DNA of 64,000 bases from Bacteroidota bacterium (GTDB lineage Bacteria > Bacteroidota > Bacteroidia > Bacteroidales > Lentimicrobiaceae), in NCBI GenBank assembly GCA_023441805.1, contig JAEZNO010000021.1, forward strand, positions 1 to 64,000, read 5' to 3'. A program made the translations under genes and the position numbers. Positions 24,746 through 33,652 of this stretch are shown piece by piece. The notes under the pieces were generated by a model that was given only the letters and a program-made list of their open reading frames with translations, ran no database searches and was not told the origin of the DNA. How positions within the stretch are numbered: position 1 is the first letter of the stretch; each line of letters opens with the position of its first letter.

Positions 24746-25789
24746 ATGTCAGGATATATCTCACGTCACTTTTTTCTTTTTTTAATCATTTCTGTCACAA
24801 GTATTATTATAGCTCAATCCTGCACTTCTTCAAACGAAGGAAAAGAAAAGGAGGTTGTAGTAGCTGATACTATGTCGGATGAACTGGGACGATTAACCGA
24901 TGCCATCATTAAAAACCCCAAGCTGACTGCTCCATATCTTGACAGGGCTGTATATTATGCTCATGAGGGGAAAGAAAATGAAGCATTGGCAGATATTAAT
25001 GTAGCACTTGAAATAAATGAAAATGATCCTGCTATCTATCTTGCACTTTCTGAGGTTTATCTTTATTCAGGAAAGACTCAGAGGGCTCTTGATGCCTTGA
25101 AGAAATCAGGTGAAATGGATCCGACAAATGCTTTGGTTGATGTCAAAACAGCCAAAGTTTTCCTCACCATGAGTGATTATAATCAGACTTTTGTTGCACT
25201 GCGAAAGGCATTAGCGAAAGACCCGGGTAATGCTGAGGCATTTTTTATTAGCGGTCTGGCCAACGAAGAAATGGGTGATACAACAAAAGCTATTGACAAT
25301 TATCAAGCAGCCGTTGCCAGAGATTCAAAGTACTATGACGCATTGAAGCAACTCGGTATAATTTTCTCTATACGTCGTGATCCCTTAACAATTGATTATT
25401 TGCGTAATGCAGCTACTCTAAGACCTAATTCGCCTGAGCCATTATACATACTTGGAATGTATTACCAGGAAAATGACGCACCCGATAAAGCCTTGAGTGT
25501 ATATCAGGAGATACTTCAAATTGACTCAGCATATAAGCTTGCTCATTACAACACCGGATATATTTACTTAGTTTATAAAGGCGAATATACTAATGCAATT
25601 GATGCTTTCAGTCGTGCCTTATATCTTGATCCTGAATATGCGGATGCACTATACAATAGGGGTTATGCTAAGGAATTGGCCGGCATGACGGCTGAAGCAA
25701 GGAAGGATTACCAGCAGGTCTTAAGGATGAAAGTCAATGACAACAAAGCAATTGAAGGTCTGAACAGACTGGATGCTCTTGCTGAATAA
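24746..25789 (+). CDS. TPR-repeat lipoprotein
   Basis: A 347-residue protein with a lipoprotein signal (AQSCTSSNEG, Cys about residue 26). The rest is a run of tetratricopeptide repeats: recognisable units include AYYAHEGKENEALADINVAL-like, AIYLALSEVYLYSGKTQRAL, AEAFFISGLANEEMGDTTKA, PEPLYILGMYYQENDAPDKA, AHYNTGYIYLVYKGEYTNA and ADALYNRGYAKELAGMTAEA. TPRs mediate protein-protein contacts; the partner is unknown. Anchored in the cell envelope, transcribed alone. Confidence 0.88.
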   Translation: MSGYISRHFFLFLIISVTSIIIAQSCTSSNEGKEKEVVVADTMSDELGRLTDAIIKNPKLTAPYLDRAVYYAHEGKENEALADINVALEINENDPAIYLALSEVYLYSGKTQRALDALKKSGEMDPTNALVDVKTAKVFLTMSDYNQTFVALRKALAKDPGNAEAFFISGLANEEMGDTTKAIDNYQAAVARDSKYYDALKQLGIIFSIRRDPLTIDYLRNAATLRPNSPEPLYILGMYYQENDAPDKALSVYQEILQIDSAYKLAHYNTGYIYLVYKGEYTNAIDAFSRALYLDPEYADALYNRGYAKELAGMTAEARKDYQQVLRMKVNDNKAIEGLNRLDALAE

Positions 25790-25838
25790 TACTTTTGAAA
25801 ATTTGAGTAATTTGGAGATTGTATAGTGGACCATTCTC

Positions 25839-26210
25839 TTACTGCTGTATTATTTCCTTCTTTATCTCCTTAAGTTGTGAAATCATTATTTTGACTGCCT
25901 CTTCAAGCTCACCTATTTTCATAATAATCTGATCCTCTGAAAACCCTTCTCCATTCTTCTCGAGTATTTGAGTTATTTTAGTCTCAAAATCCTTAGCCAT
26001 AGCCCAAGCTTTTGGAGCACAAAAACTACCTATTGTTCCCTTCAAACTATGCGCATCAAACCTCAAACTTTCCAAATTCTTTGCTGCAGCATCGTCATAG
26101 AGTTTTCTTACCTTTTCAGGAGCTTCGTCTTTAAAAATATCAATAATTTCTATTAGAATACTCTTCTCAAAATTACTGTATGTATTAAAGAAATCCTGCT
26201 TATTGACCAT
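25839..26210 (-). CDS. stand-alone Hpt (histidine phosphotransfer) protein
   Basis: A 123-residue helical-bundle protein with the phosphorylatable His at residue 54 in RFDAHSLKGTIGSFCA, the canonical HxxKG motif. It would shuttle phosphoryl groups between a hybrid kinase and a response regulator. No partner is adjacent; the nearest hybrid kinase is at 49.6 kb. It has its own -7 element and lies just downstream of the feo operon on the same strand. Confidence 0.9.
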   Translation of the reverse strand: MVNKQDFFNTYSNFEKSILIEIIDIFKDEAPEKVRKLYDDAAAKNLESLRFDAHSLKGTIGSFCAPKAWAMAKDFETKITQILEKNGEGFSEDQIIMKIGELEEAVKIMISQLKEIKKEIIQQ

Positions 26211-26233
26211 ATAATAATCATTATTAGCAATAG

Positions 26234-26241
26234 CAAAGATA
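26234..26241 (-). promoter_or_regulatory. -7 element for the Hpt gene
   Basis: TATCTTTG on the minus strand, 23 bp before the ATG at 26210. No TTG at the usual spacing. Confidence 0.4.
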
Positions 26242-26327
26242 ACTATTGATATGGCTTTATTAAAGAAAATCTGTTACAAATAATTTCAATTCACTCTTAT
26301 TGATCTGATCTTTATTTAAAAAACAGA

Positions 26328-26564
26328 CTATTTGACACTCTTTAATGGTCTATGCTTCAAGAGGGTCGAATCACTCAGTGGCTTCTTATTCTTATTTTCT
26401 TCAATTTGCTTTTTAAGGTCCATGACTGAACATCCTGAGCAATCGGAGGAACATCCATCGCAACCTCCCGACGATGAAGTAAATTTCCTCATCACCCTAT
26501 AGCCTGTAAAAATCAGAGCCAATGCGATGATTGAAAAAACTATTATCTCCTGTATATATTCCAT
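26328..26564 (-). CDS. FeoB-associated Cys-rich membrane protein
   Basis: A 78-residue protein: one N-terminal membrane helix (about 5-24) then the cysteine cluster GGCDGCSSDCSGCS (about 33-46) and a Lys-rich tail. Small proteins of this layout often follow feoB in Bacteroidota and Firmicutes, replacing FeoC, and are thought to assist ferrous iron transport. It is the last gene of the feo operon, 30 bp after the M50 protease gene. Confidence 0.9.
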   Translation of the reverse strand: MEYIQEIIVFSIIALALIFTGYRVMRKFTSSSGGCDGCSSDCSGCSVMDLKKQIEENKNKKPLSDSTLLKHRPLKSVK

Positions 26565-26594
26565 AATATGTATTAACAGTTTAGTTTGCCTAAT

Positions 26595-27305
26595 TTATCT
26601 TACAATTGTCTTCAATGAAGGAAAATAATTCATAACGGTCATGTATAGCAGGTATGAAACAATGACTAAATTTATCAAAGTCCAAATTGCTGCCGGAATG
26701 CCTGTTGATTTTTGCATATTGGTCATGTCTCCCGATTTCCTGGGTTTTGTTAGACCTAAGTAGCTGATAATGAGTGTGGATGTCAGAGACTCGGTAAATG
26801 TAATAAGACAAACAAATATCATCAATAGCTTAAGGTACAGATCGTCAAAATACCAAACCGAAACAATAAGCAATCCACTGAAAAGTATTAGCCATATAAC
26901 TCCAAAAGTATTTTTGACAAACAACACCAGGTTAATTGCAGCAAATGATATCAATACAAAAGCAACTAATCGATGTCCACCCTGCAGTGACATAACCAAC
27001 AAGATTGAACTCACTGCTGCTGCAAACGGATAGCCTGCGAAGGATGTAATAAATGCACTAAACTTGCCTTTACCGGTAGTTTGAGCAACACCTGAAGTGT
27101 CTTTATTTAAATCGATTCGAACTACCTCTCCGCTTGTCAAAAATGCTCCAATTGCATGACCACTCTCATGAAGCATTGTATTGACAATCCTAAAGAACAC
27201 ACCAATAAATGGTAACCTGTTAATAAGAAATGACAACACCAGGAGAATGTAAAATACTTCGGTGCTGTTATCGATTATCCAGTTATTGATCAATTCCTTA
27301 TTCAC
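26595..27305 (-). CDS. M50-like membrane metallopeptidase in the feo operon
   Basis: A 236-residue multi-pass membrane protein with a zinc-binding HESGH (HExxH) motif at about residues 46-50, in a segment after the first membrane helix, as in M50B-like peptidases. No PDZ domain is present. About six hydrophobic helices follow. It lies 5 bp after feoB and before the Cys-rich gene, so it is co-transcribed with iron uptake. A substrate is not apparent; an inactive or assembly role is possible. Confidence 0.8.
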   Translation of the reverse strand: MNKELINNWIIDNSTEVFYILLVLSFLINRLPFIGVFFRIVNTMLHESGHAIGAFLTSGEVVRIDLNKDTSGVAQTTGKGKFSAFITSFAGYPFAAAVSSILLVMSLQGGHRLVAFVLISFAAINLVLFVKNTFGVIWLILFSGLLIVSVWYFDDLYLKLLMIFVCLITFTESLTSTLIISYLGLTKPRKSGDMTNMQKSTGIPAAIWTLINLVIVSYLLYMTVMNYFPSLKTIVR

Positions 27306-27310
27306 CTGCT

Positions 27311-29839
27311 TTAGAAAAATAAACTTCCAATCTGGAAAGTTAATAATGATGCCAGGTATGCCAACACAGTTGTATAGACTACACTAAATGCAGCCCATTT
27401 GACAGCCCCTGATTCTCTTCTTATAGCTGCGACTACTGCAATGCATGGAAAATAGATCAGGATGAAAAGCATAAAGCTAAATGCAACCAACGGTGTAAAT
27501 ACAGCCTGTCCTTTTTTTGGACCATCATGATATATTTGTTGTTTCAACTTTGTAATGAGAGAGCTTTGGTTTTCATCATCTTCAGTATCAGCCTGATATA
27601 GAACTCCCAATGTACCAATAGTTATTTCCTTTGCTGCAACACCTGTAACAACTGCAACGCTCATTTTCCAGTCGAAACCTAAAGGCCTCATTACCGGTTC
27701 AATGAACTTTCCAATTCTACCGATATAAGAATTTAACTGGCGATTGCTTTCCTGTTCGTGCTGTATATTTAATATTTCTTCATTTTCAGCTTCTTTTGCT
27801 GCTCTAACAACATCCTCTGGTTGCTGAGTCTGCAATATCATGGTCGAATACTGACTCCTAATATTAGCTATTTGTTCTTCATAAATATGGTCAGTATCAG
27901 TATGCCTTGGGAAATATCCCAAAGCCCATATAATTATAGAAGCAACCAGAATCACTCCTCCCATCTTCTTAAGATACTGTTCAGCCCTGTTCCACATGTG
28001 TTTTACAAGTGAACGCATCGTCGGTTTACGATAAGGTGGTAATTCCATTACAAAGGGAATATCCGCTTTCTTAAAGATGGTCTTTTTGAATAAAAGCGAC
28101 GAACAAATGGCTAATAAAACACCAATAGCATACATAGAGAATAAAATAGTACCCTGGTAATTGACAAAGAATGCACTGATAAAAAGAATATAAACCGGTA
28201 ATCGGGCACTGCATGACATAAACGGATTGATAAGCATTGTTATCAACCTGTCGCGCTTGCTTTCAATGATTCTAGTCGACAGGATTGCAGGCACATTGCA
28301 CCCGAAACCCATCACCAAAGGAATAAACGATTTACCATGTAATCCAATTTTATGCATTACCTTATCCATTATGAATACAGCTCTTGCCATATACCCTGTG
28401 TCTTCCATCAGCGAGATGAATAGGTAAAGTAATAGTATATTGGGAAGAAAAATTATCACCCCTCCTACTCCACCAATTATTCCCTGAATTACAAGGTCTT
28501 TAAGAATACCATCCGGAAGGATAGTTGAGAATAATGAAGATACAACCTCCACTAATTGCTCTATCCATTGCATTGGATATTCACCTAATTTGAAGGTACA
28601 GTAAAAAGTAAGCCACATTAAAAAGACAAAGATTGGTATACCCCAAACCTTGTGTGTCACTATTGTATCAATTACTTCACTAGTCTTACGTTGTAATACC
28701 GGATTTAATTGGAATGTTTCTTTCAATGCACCTGCTATAAACCCATACTTGGCATCTGCTATCAAACTCTCGGTATCCTGATTGTAAGTGCTCTCAATCC
28801 TGCTAATCTCCTGATCGGTAACATCCATGATGCTAAAGAAATTTTCAGTATGCTCAAGGGCAACTTCTGTTGCACGATCTTTTTCTAATAGCTTGATAGC
28901 TAGAAATCTTGATGATATACGATTAGTAAGTTCATTAGAGACATTCTTATAGATCATCTCCTGAATCCTGTTAATTGCAGGTTCGATAACATTGCCATAA
29001 CTAATATGAATATGGCGGTGAGTAGTGTCGCGATCTTCGTAAACATCAATTATCTTTTGAAGCAAGTCGTTTACTCCTTTGCCTTTCGAACCAACGGTTG
29101 GTACAAAAGGAACACCAAGCAGCATACCTAGTCTGTCATGATCAAGGGTGTTACCACTTGCCAAAAGCTCATCATGCATATTAAGTGCTACTACAAGCTT
29201 AATATCCATATCTATAAGCTGAGTGGTAAGAAACAGATTCCTTTCCAGATTTGAACTATCGATAATATTTACAACAACGTCGGGCACATTATCAATTATA
29301 TAATCCCGAACAAACAACTCCTCCGGAGTATAGGCCGTTATCGAATAAGTCCCCGGCAAATCGGTAACATTAAATATATACTCTCCCTTTCTGAATTGAG
29401 CTTCTTTGGCCTCAACGGTAACGCCTGAATAGTTTCCGACATGTTCCTTTAGTCCCGATGCATGATTGAAGAGTGTTGTTTTTCCTGAATTAGGGTTTCC
29501 TACAAAAGCAACATTGATTGTTTTCTTTTTCTGTTGAGCAGCAGCAGTGAATAGATTCCCGATTCTTGACCCTGTTTTGATATCGTTAAACTCATGTTCC
29601 TTCTGTTTGCTCTCTTCCTCTGTTAAGATTTCTATTAAGCTGGCTTCAGAGTTTCTAAGCGAAACATTGTAGCTCATTATGTTGTATTCAACCGGGTCCA
29701 TCAATGGAGCCCTTTGAATAACACTCACTTCTTTGCCTGAAATGAAGCCCATTTCCAGAATTCTTTTTCTAAAGGCACCCCTGCCTCTTACCTTAGTAAT
29801 TACGCCTTTGTCTCCAGGCTCTAGTTCAGCTAGTGTCAT
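27311..29839 (-). CDS. feoB: ferrous iron transporter, FeoA-FeoB fusion
   Basis: An 842-residue Fe(II) permease. The N-terminal FeoA/SH3-like domain (1-75: MTLAELEPGDKGVITKV, RILEMGFISGKEVSV) is fused to the G domain (G1 GNPNSGKTTLFN, G3 DLPGTYS, G4 NMHDE where NxxD is expected) and to the membrane domain with the two gate motifs, including GFGCNVPAIL and SCSARLPVYI. The start at 29839 is preferred over an upstream ATG at 29890 because a promoter lies between them. First gene of the feo operon. Confidence 0.96.
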   Translation of the reverse strand: MTLAELEPGDKGVITKVRGRGAFRKRILEMGFISGKEVSVIQRAPLMDPVEYNIMSYNVSLRNSEASLIEILTEEESKQKEHEFNDIKTGSRIGNLFTAAAQQKKKTINVAFVGNPNSGKTTLFNHASGLKEHVGNYSGVTVEAKEAQFRKGEYIFNVTDLPGTYSITAYTPEELFVRDYIIDNVPDVVVNIIDSSNLERNLFLTTQLIDMDIKLVVALNMHDELLASGNTLDHDRLGMLLGVPFVPTVGSKGKGVNDLLQKIIDVYEDRDTTHRHIHISYGNVIEPAINRIQEMIYKNVSNELTNRISSRFLAIKLLEKDRATEVALEHTENFFSIMDVTDQEISRIESTYNQDTESLIADAKYGFIAGALKETFQLNPVLQRKTSEVIDTIVTHKVWGIPIFVFLMWLTFYCTFKLGEYPMQWIEQLVEVVSSLFSTILPDGILKDLVIQGIIGGVGGVIIFLPNILLLYLFISLMEDTGYMARAVFIMDKVMHKIGLHGKSFIPLVMGFGCNVPAILSTRIIESKRDRLITMLINPFMSCSARLPVYILFISAFFVNYQGTILFSMYAIGVLLAICSSLLFKKTIFKKADIPFVMELPPYRKPTMRSLVKHMWNRAEQYLKKMGGVILVASIIIWALGYFPRHTDTDHIYEEQIANIRSQYSTMILQTQQPEDVVRAAKEAENEEILNIQHEQESNRQLNSYIGRIGKFIEPVMRPLGFDWKMSVAVVTGVAAKEITIGTLGVLYQADTEDDENQSSLITKLKQQIYHDGPKKGQAVFTPLVAFSFMLFILIYFPCIAVVAAIRRESGAVKWAAFSVVYTTVLAYLASLLTFQIGSLFF

Positions 29840-29869
29840 GATGTTATTTAGACTGGATATAAATTGCAA

Positions 29870-29898
29870 CAAAAGTATGACAATTTTCACAACTGCAA
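29870..29898 (-). promoter_or_regulatory. promoter of the feo operon
   Basis: On the minus strand TTG (29898-29896), an 18-bp spacer and TACTTTTG (29877-29870), 30 bp before the ATG at 29839. No Fur-box-like palindrome was seen beside it. Confidence 0.6.
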
Positions 29899-30050
29899 TG
29901 AACTTTTTTAAATAATCGTATATAACTGAGTCTGTGCTTAATAAAGCCCCCCTGACACGTATATGATTCTGCTTTTGTTCCTATGGATGCTTTATATATT
30001 TATGTATCTTAGCTTTTAGAAATAACTTAATTAAACACTATCCAACCATT

Positions 30051-32720
30051 ATGAAAAAAATTACTCTGCTTCTATTACTTAGCATGTTGATTTTACATGT
30101 TTCAGCTCAATGGAGTGCTAATCCATCGGTTAATAATGCTATATCCGATCTTTCAGGTGAACAGGTGCTACCAAAGATTGGAGTTTGCTCAGATGGCAGC
30201 ATGTATATTGCATTCTTCTCAAATGTGAGCGGGTCCTATAATGTCAGGCTTCAGAGGTTAGATAACGACGGGAACGAATTATGGGTTCATAATGGGATTC
30301 TTATAAGTGATCACCCCACCGATTCATGGGTAAGTGACTGGGATATGGCAGTAGATGCATCCAATCATGCAGTACTTACATTTTCTGATATTCGAGAAGG
30401 AGATAACTGGGAGGTATATGCTTACAGGATTTCACCTTCGGGTGATTTTGTGTGGGGAGTTGACGGAATTGCTTTATCAAACAACTCTGCTTTAAATGTT
30501 GCACCAAAAGTCACATGCACTTCAGCAGGAAATTCAGTATTTGCCTGGATGTCGGATAATGTCATTATTATGCAGAAAATAACACCCGGAGGTATTAAGC
30601 AATGGGGTGATAATGGCATAACACTTTCATCATCAAATTCACTAACCTGGCCACAACTCATGCCGGTTGGAGATGATGAAATAATTATGAAGTACTTTAA
30701 TGACGCCGGGAACCCACCCTATCCGACCAGGCATGTATTTACCCAAAGATATAATTCTGCAGGTCAACCTGTTTGGTCTAATCCGGCAACTATTTCAACT
30801 GCCGGAGGTGTATCATCATGGACACAAATATTCTCTTTTATAAACGATGGAAGTGATGGTTTTTATATAGCATGGCATGACGATAGGGATAACAATATGC
30901 TGGCTTCAGCCTTTATCCAACATATAAATTCGTCAGGACAAGCAGTATGGACCAATAATGGAATCGAGATTTGTACATTAGCCGGTAGAAACCACTTTAA
31001 TCCTCATATTTCACTTCCTGCAGGCTCATCTGATGTTTATGTTTTTTGGAATGAAATGGATGGAGATCAAAATCAGAGGGGTATATCAGTTCAAAAGATA
31101 TCGGCTGAAGGAACCAGAGTGTGGGGAGTATCGGGATTGACTTTGATACCTTTATCGTTTAACACAGTTACTCCTGAAGCTGCATCAAGCACCGGTACTG
31201 ATATAATGCTTCTATATTCATCCGGATTAACCGGAACTGAGCAACTTTATGGAATGAGAGTTGCTACAAATGGAACCTTTGTATGGAATCCTTCATCGAA
31301 ACCAATATGCCAGGTTCCTTCTTCAAAAGTACATCCTGTAATGAGCAAATTCTTCAATGATCAATGGATTATATGCTGGGAAGATGACAGAAACGATGCA
31401 AGTGACATTTATGCTCAGAATCTGGCAATTGACGGTAGTTTAGGACCTTATGAAGTTGTATTTGGACACATTCAGGGGCAGGTTACACTTACCGGCGGAT
31501 CCGGTAATATCACAGAAGTAGTTGTAACCGCAGGCAGTGAATCAACCTTTCCTGACGAAAATGGCAACTACATCATGGAAGTTCAAACCGGCACATATAC
31601 TGTAACTGCTTCATTAAATGGTTATTATAATGCTGAAGTGACCGGTGTCGTAGTCCTCGAAGACCAAAGTACAAATAATGTTAATCTTGAACTCTTTGCT
31701 ATTCCCACAACCGGATGGATTGAAGGAACTGTTGAATTATTTAATGGAGATGGTGATGTAAGCCAGACTATCATTACAGTTGGCGAATTAAGTACAAATC
31801 CTGATTCAACAGGATTTTATTCAATTGAAGTTGGTGTTGGCACATGGAGTGTTTATGCAGATTTAGAAGGATATACTCCTCTCGTACGCGGCAGTATTCA
31901 TGTATTACCTGGCGAAGTTACATCAGGGGTTGATTTCCTTCTTACTCTGATTCCTGTTACCGGATATCTGTATGGAACTGTTAGCATTGAAGGAAATATG
32001 GCCGATGTTACTCTTGCTACGGTTAGTGCAGATACCTTATTTGTAAATCCGGATAGTGATGGTGATTATGTAATGGAACTACCAGTTGGAACTCATAATG
32101 TTCAAGTGAATCATCCATATACAGTCAATGGAACAGCAACAGTTGTGATTGAGCCGGGTAGTAGTACAAACCAGGATTTCAATCTGTTAATGCTCCGTCG
32201 TGATCTCATTGTCAAGTGTTTTAACCAATGGGGAACTCCCACATGGGGATTAGATGTTGAGATAAACGGACCTGAAGGACACTATTCACAAGAAATTACA
32301 ACTGATTCATTAGTAATACCAATGGTTCCGTATGGATATTATACAGGTTCTGCATCTTTAGGTAGTTGGATCATAGACTATTCAGATACTATTATTGATC
32401 AGACCAATAATTTACTTGCATTTAACTTATTTATGGAGAGTGCGAATAGTAACATCTTTAGTCCGGTAATATTTTATCCTAATCCCATAAATAAAGATGG
32501 AGTATTGAAATTTGATTCAGATCGACTACTGGATGGACTAATTGAGGTCTATGACAATTTCGGCAGGAAATATTCAGAAATTTACATAAAAGCTGAAAAC
32601 CAACAGGATTTTCCTGTTACTTTGCTTTTTAATACTCAAAACGTTACTGATGGAGTATATTTAATTCGTTATATTACATCAGATGGAACATTTACAGGTA
32701 AAATATTGATCAAAGACTGA
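30051..32720 (+). CDS. T9SS-secreted protein with W-repeat propeller and three CarboxypepD_reg-like domains
   Basis: An 889-residue secreted protein with a signal peptide (about 1-19, HVSAQ). Residues about 60-430 contain seven repeats of the form (N/S)xxGxxxWxxxGIxLS with tryptophans near 78, 135, 185, 242, 300, 358 and 412, suggesting a seven-bladed beta-propeller. Residues about 472-720 hold three carboxypeptidase-regulatory-like units, each with a GNY/GFY/GDY core. The C-terminus (about 810-889), starting FYPNPINKDGVL and ending GKILIKD, is a type A T9SS sorting domain. No catalytic site is visible; adhesion or binding is likely. Confidence 0.88.
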   Translation: MKKITLLLLLSMLILHVSAQWSANPSVNNAISDLSGEQVLPKIGVCSDGSMYIAFFSNVSGSYNVRLQRLDNDGNELWVHNGILISDHPTDSWVSDWDMAVDASNHAVLTFSDIREGDNWEVYAYRISPSGDFVWGVDGIALSNNSALNVAPKVTCTSAGNSVFAWMSDNVIIMQKITPGGIKQWGDNGITLSSSNSLTWPQLMPVGDDEIIMKYFNDAGNPPYPTRHVFTQRYNSAGQPVWSNPATISTAGGVSSWTQIFSFINDGSDGFYIAWHDDRDNNMLASAFIQHINSSGQAVWTNNGIEICTLAGRNHFNPHISLPAGSSDVYVFWNEMDGDQNQRGISVQKISAEGTRVWGVSGLTLIPLSFNTVTPEAASSTGTDIMLLYSSGLTGTEQLYGMRVATNGTFVWNPSSKPICQVPSSKVHPVMSKFFNDQWIICWEDDRNDASDIYAQNLAIDGSLGPYEVVFGHIQGQVTLTGGSGNITEVVVTAGSESTFPDENGNYIMEVQTGTYTVTASLNGYYNAEVTGVVVLEDQSTNNVNLELFAIPTTGWIEGTVELFNGDGDVSQTIITVGELSTNPDSTGFYSIEVGVGTWSVYADLEGYTPLVRGSIHVLPGEVTSGVDFLLTLIPVTGYLYGTVSIEGNMADVTLATVSADTLFVNPDSDGDYVMELPVGTHNVQVNHPYTVNGTATVVIEPGSSTNQDFNLLMLRRDLIVKCFNQWGTPTWGLDVEINGPEGHYSQEITTDSLVIPMVPYGYYTGSASLGSWIIDYSDTIIDQTNNLLAFNLFMESANSNIFSPVIFYPNPINKDGVLKFDSDRLLDGLIEVYDNFGRKYSEIYIKAENQQDFPVTLLFNTQNVTDGVYLIRYITSDGTFTGKILIKD

Positions 32721-32761
32721 ATCTAAAGAATTAAAAAACAATTAACTTAATACTACAAAAA

Positions 32762-33475
32762 ATGCGAAAGTTTGCCCTTTACTTTGTTTCCGTAATCCTT
32801 GTCCTAAGTGTTGCATGTCAGAGAAAAGCAAAAGATGAAGCACAACAACTACCTGAAGGAATGCATGCTGCCACTGTTATAGATGTAAAGCAAACATCAC
32901 AATACTCGTATTTCCAGGTTTTTGAAAATGACCATAAATATTGGATGGCAACCAACCTACTTGATGCTAAGGAAGGAGATGTTATTTATTTTACGCAAGC
33001 GTTTGAAATGAAAGACTTCAAAAGCAAAGAGCTGAACAGAACATTTGAATCAATCATGTTTGTTAATGACGCAGCACTCACATTTGAAAGCCAGCAACCA
33101 CAGTCTCCCGGTAAAATAAATCCAAGGGAAGTACAAGATATACAACTGGCTAAAGCTCCAAATGGTATTACAATTGAAGAACTTTATGCAAACAAAGACA
33201 AATACAATGGTAAGGAAGTTGCCATCAGAGGAATAATTGTGAAATACAATCGTAATATTATGGGCAAAAATTGGGCTCATATCCAGGATGGGACTAAACA
33301 CAATGAAAGTTTTGACCTTACTGTAACTACTAATGACACGTTAACTGAAGGAAAAATCGCTGTATTTACAGGTAAAATTTCACTCGAAAAAGATTTCGGT
33401 TATGGTTATAAGTACGATATCCTCATGGAAGATGCTAAAACATCGGATGTTGAAAATACTTCTCCTGATCTTTAG
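32762..33475 (+). CDS. lipoprotein with OB-fold-like domains
   Basis: A 237-residue lipoprotein (VLSVACQRKAK, Cys about residue 19). The N-terminal part (HAATVIDVKQTSQYSYFQVFENDHKYWMA) and the C-terminal part (EVAIRGIIVKYNRNIMGKNWAHIQDGTK, then EGKIAVFTGKISLEKDFGYG) both look like OB folds, as in periplasmic proteins near nucleic-acid or cytochrome genes, but no function is established. It follows the T9SS gene by 41 bp. Confidence 0.75.
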   Translation: MRKFALYFVSVILVLSVACQRKAKDEAQQLPEGMHAATVIDVKQTSQYSYFQVFENDHKYWMATNLLDAKEGDVIYFTQAFEMKDFKSKELNRTFESIMFVNDAALTFESQQPQSPGKINPREVQDIQLAKAPNGITIEELYANKDKYNGKEVAIRGIIVKYNRNIMGKNWAHIQDGTKHNESFDLTVTTNDTLTEGKIAVFTGKISLEKDFGYGYKYDILMEDAKTSDVENTSPDL

Positions 33476-33540
33476 GATATATTATTAATGATAGTGTCAC
33501 TCAGTTTATTTGACATTCCTGTCATGATAGAAACAAGTAC

Positions 33541-33578
33541 AAAAAGTAACCGGAGCTAAAACGCTCCGGTTACTTTTT
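33541..33578. terminator. bidirectional terminator
   Basis: A perfect 16-bp stem, AAAAAGTAACCGGAGC (33541-33556) and its complement at 33563-33578, around a TAAAAC loop. A- and T-rich ends serve the convergent genes on both sides. Confidence 0.92.
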
Positions 33579-33652
33579 TAATATAACTATTTATCCGAAA
33601 TTGAATAATTAGCTAAGCGGATGTTTCAAATTAAGATAAAATGAGCTTTAGA

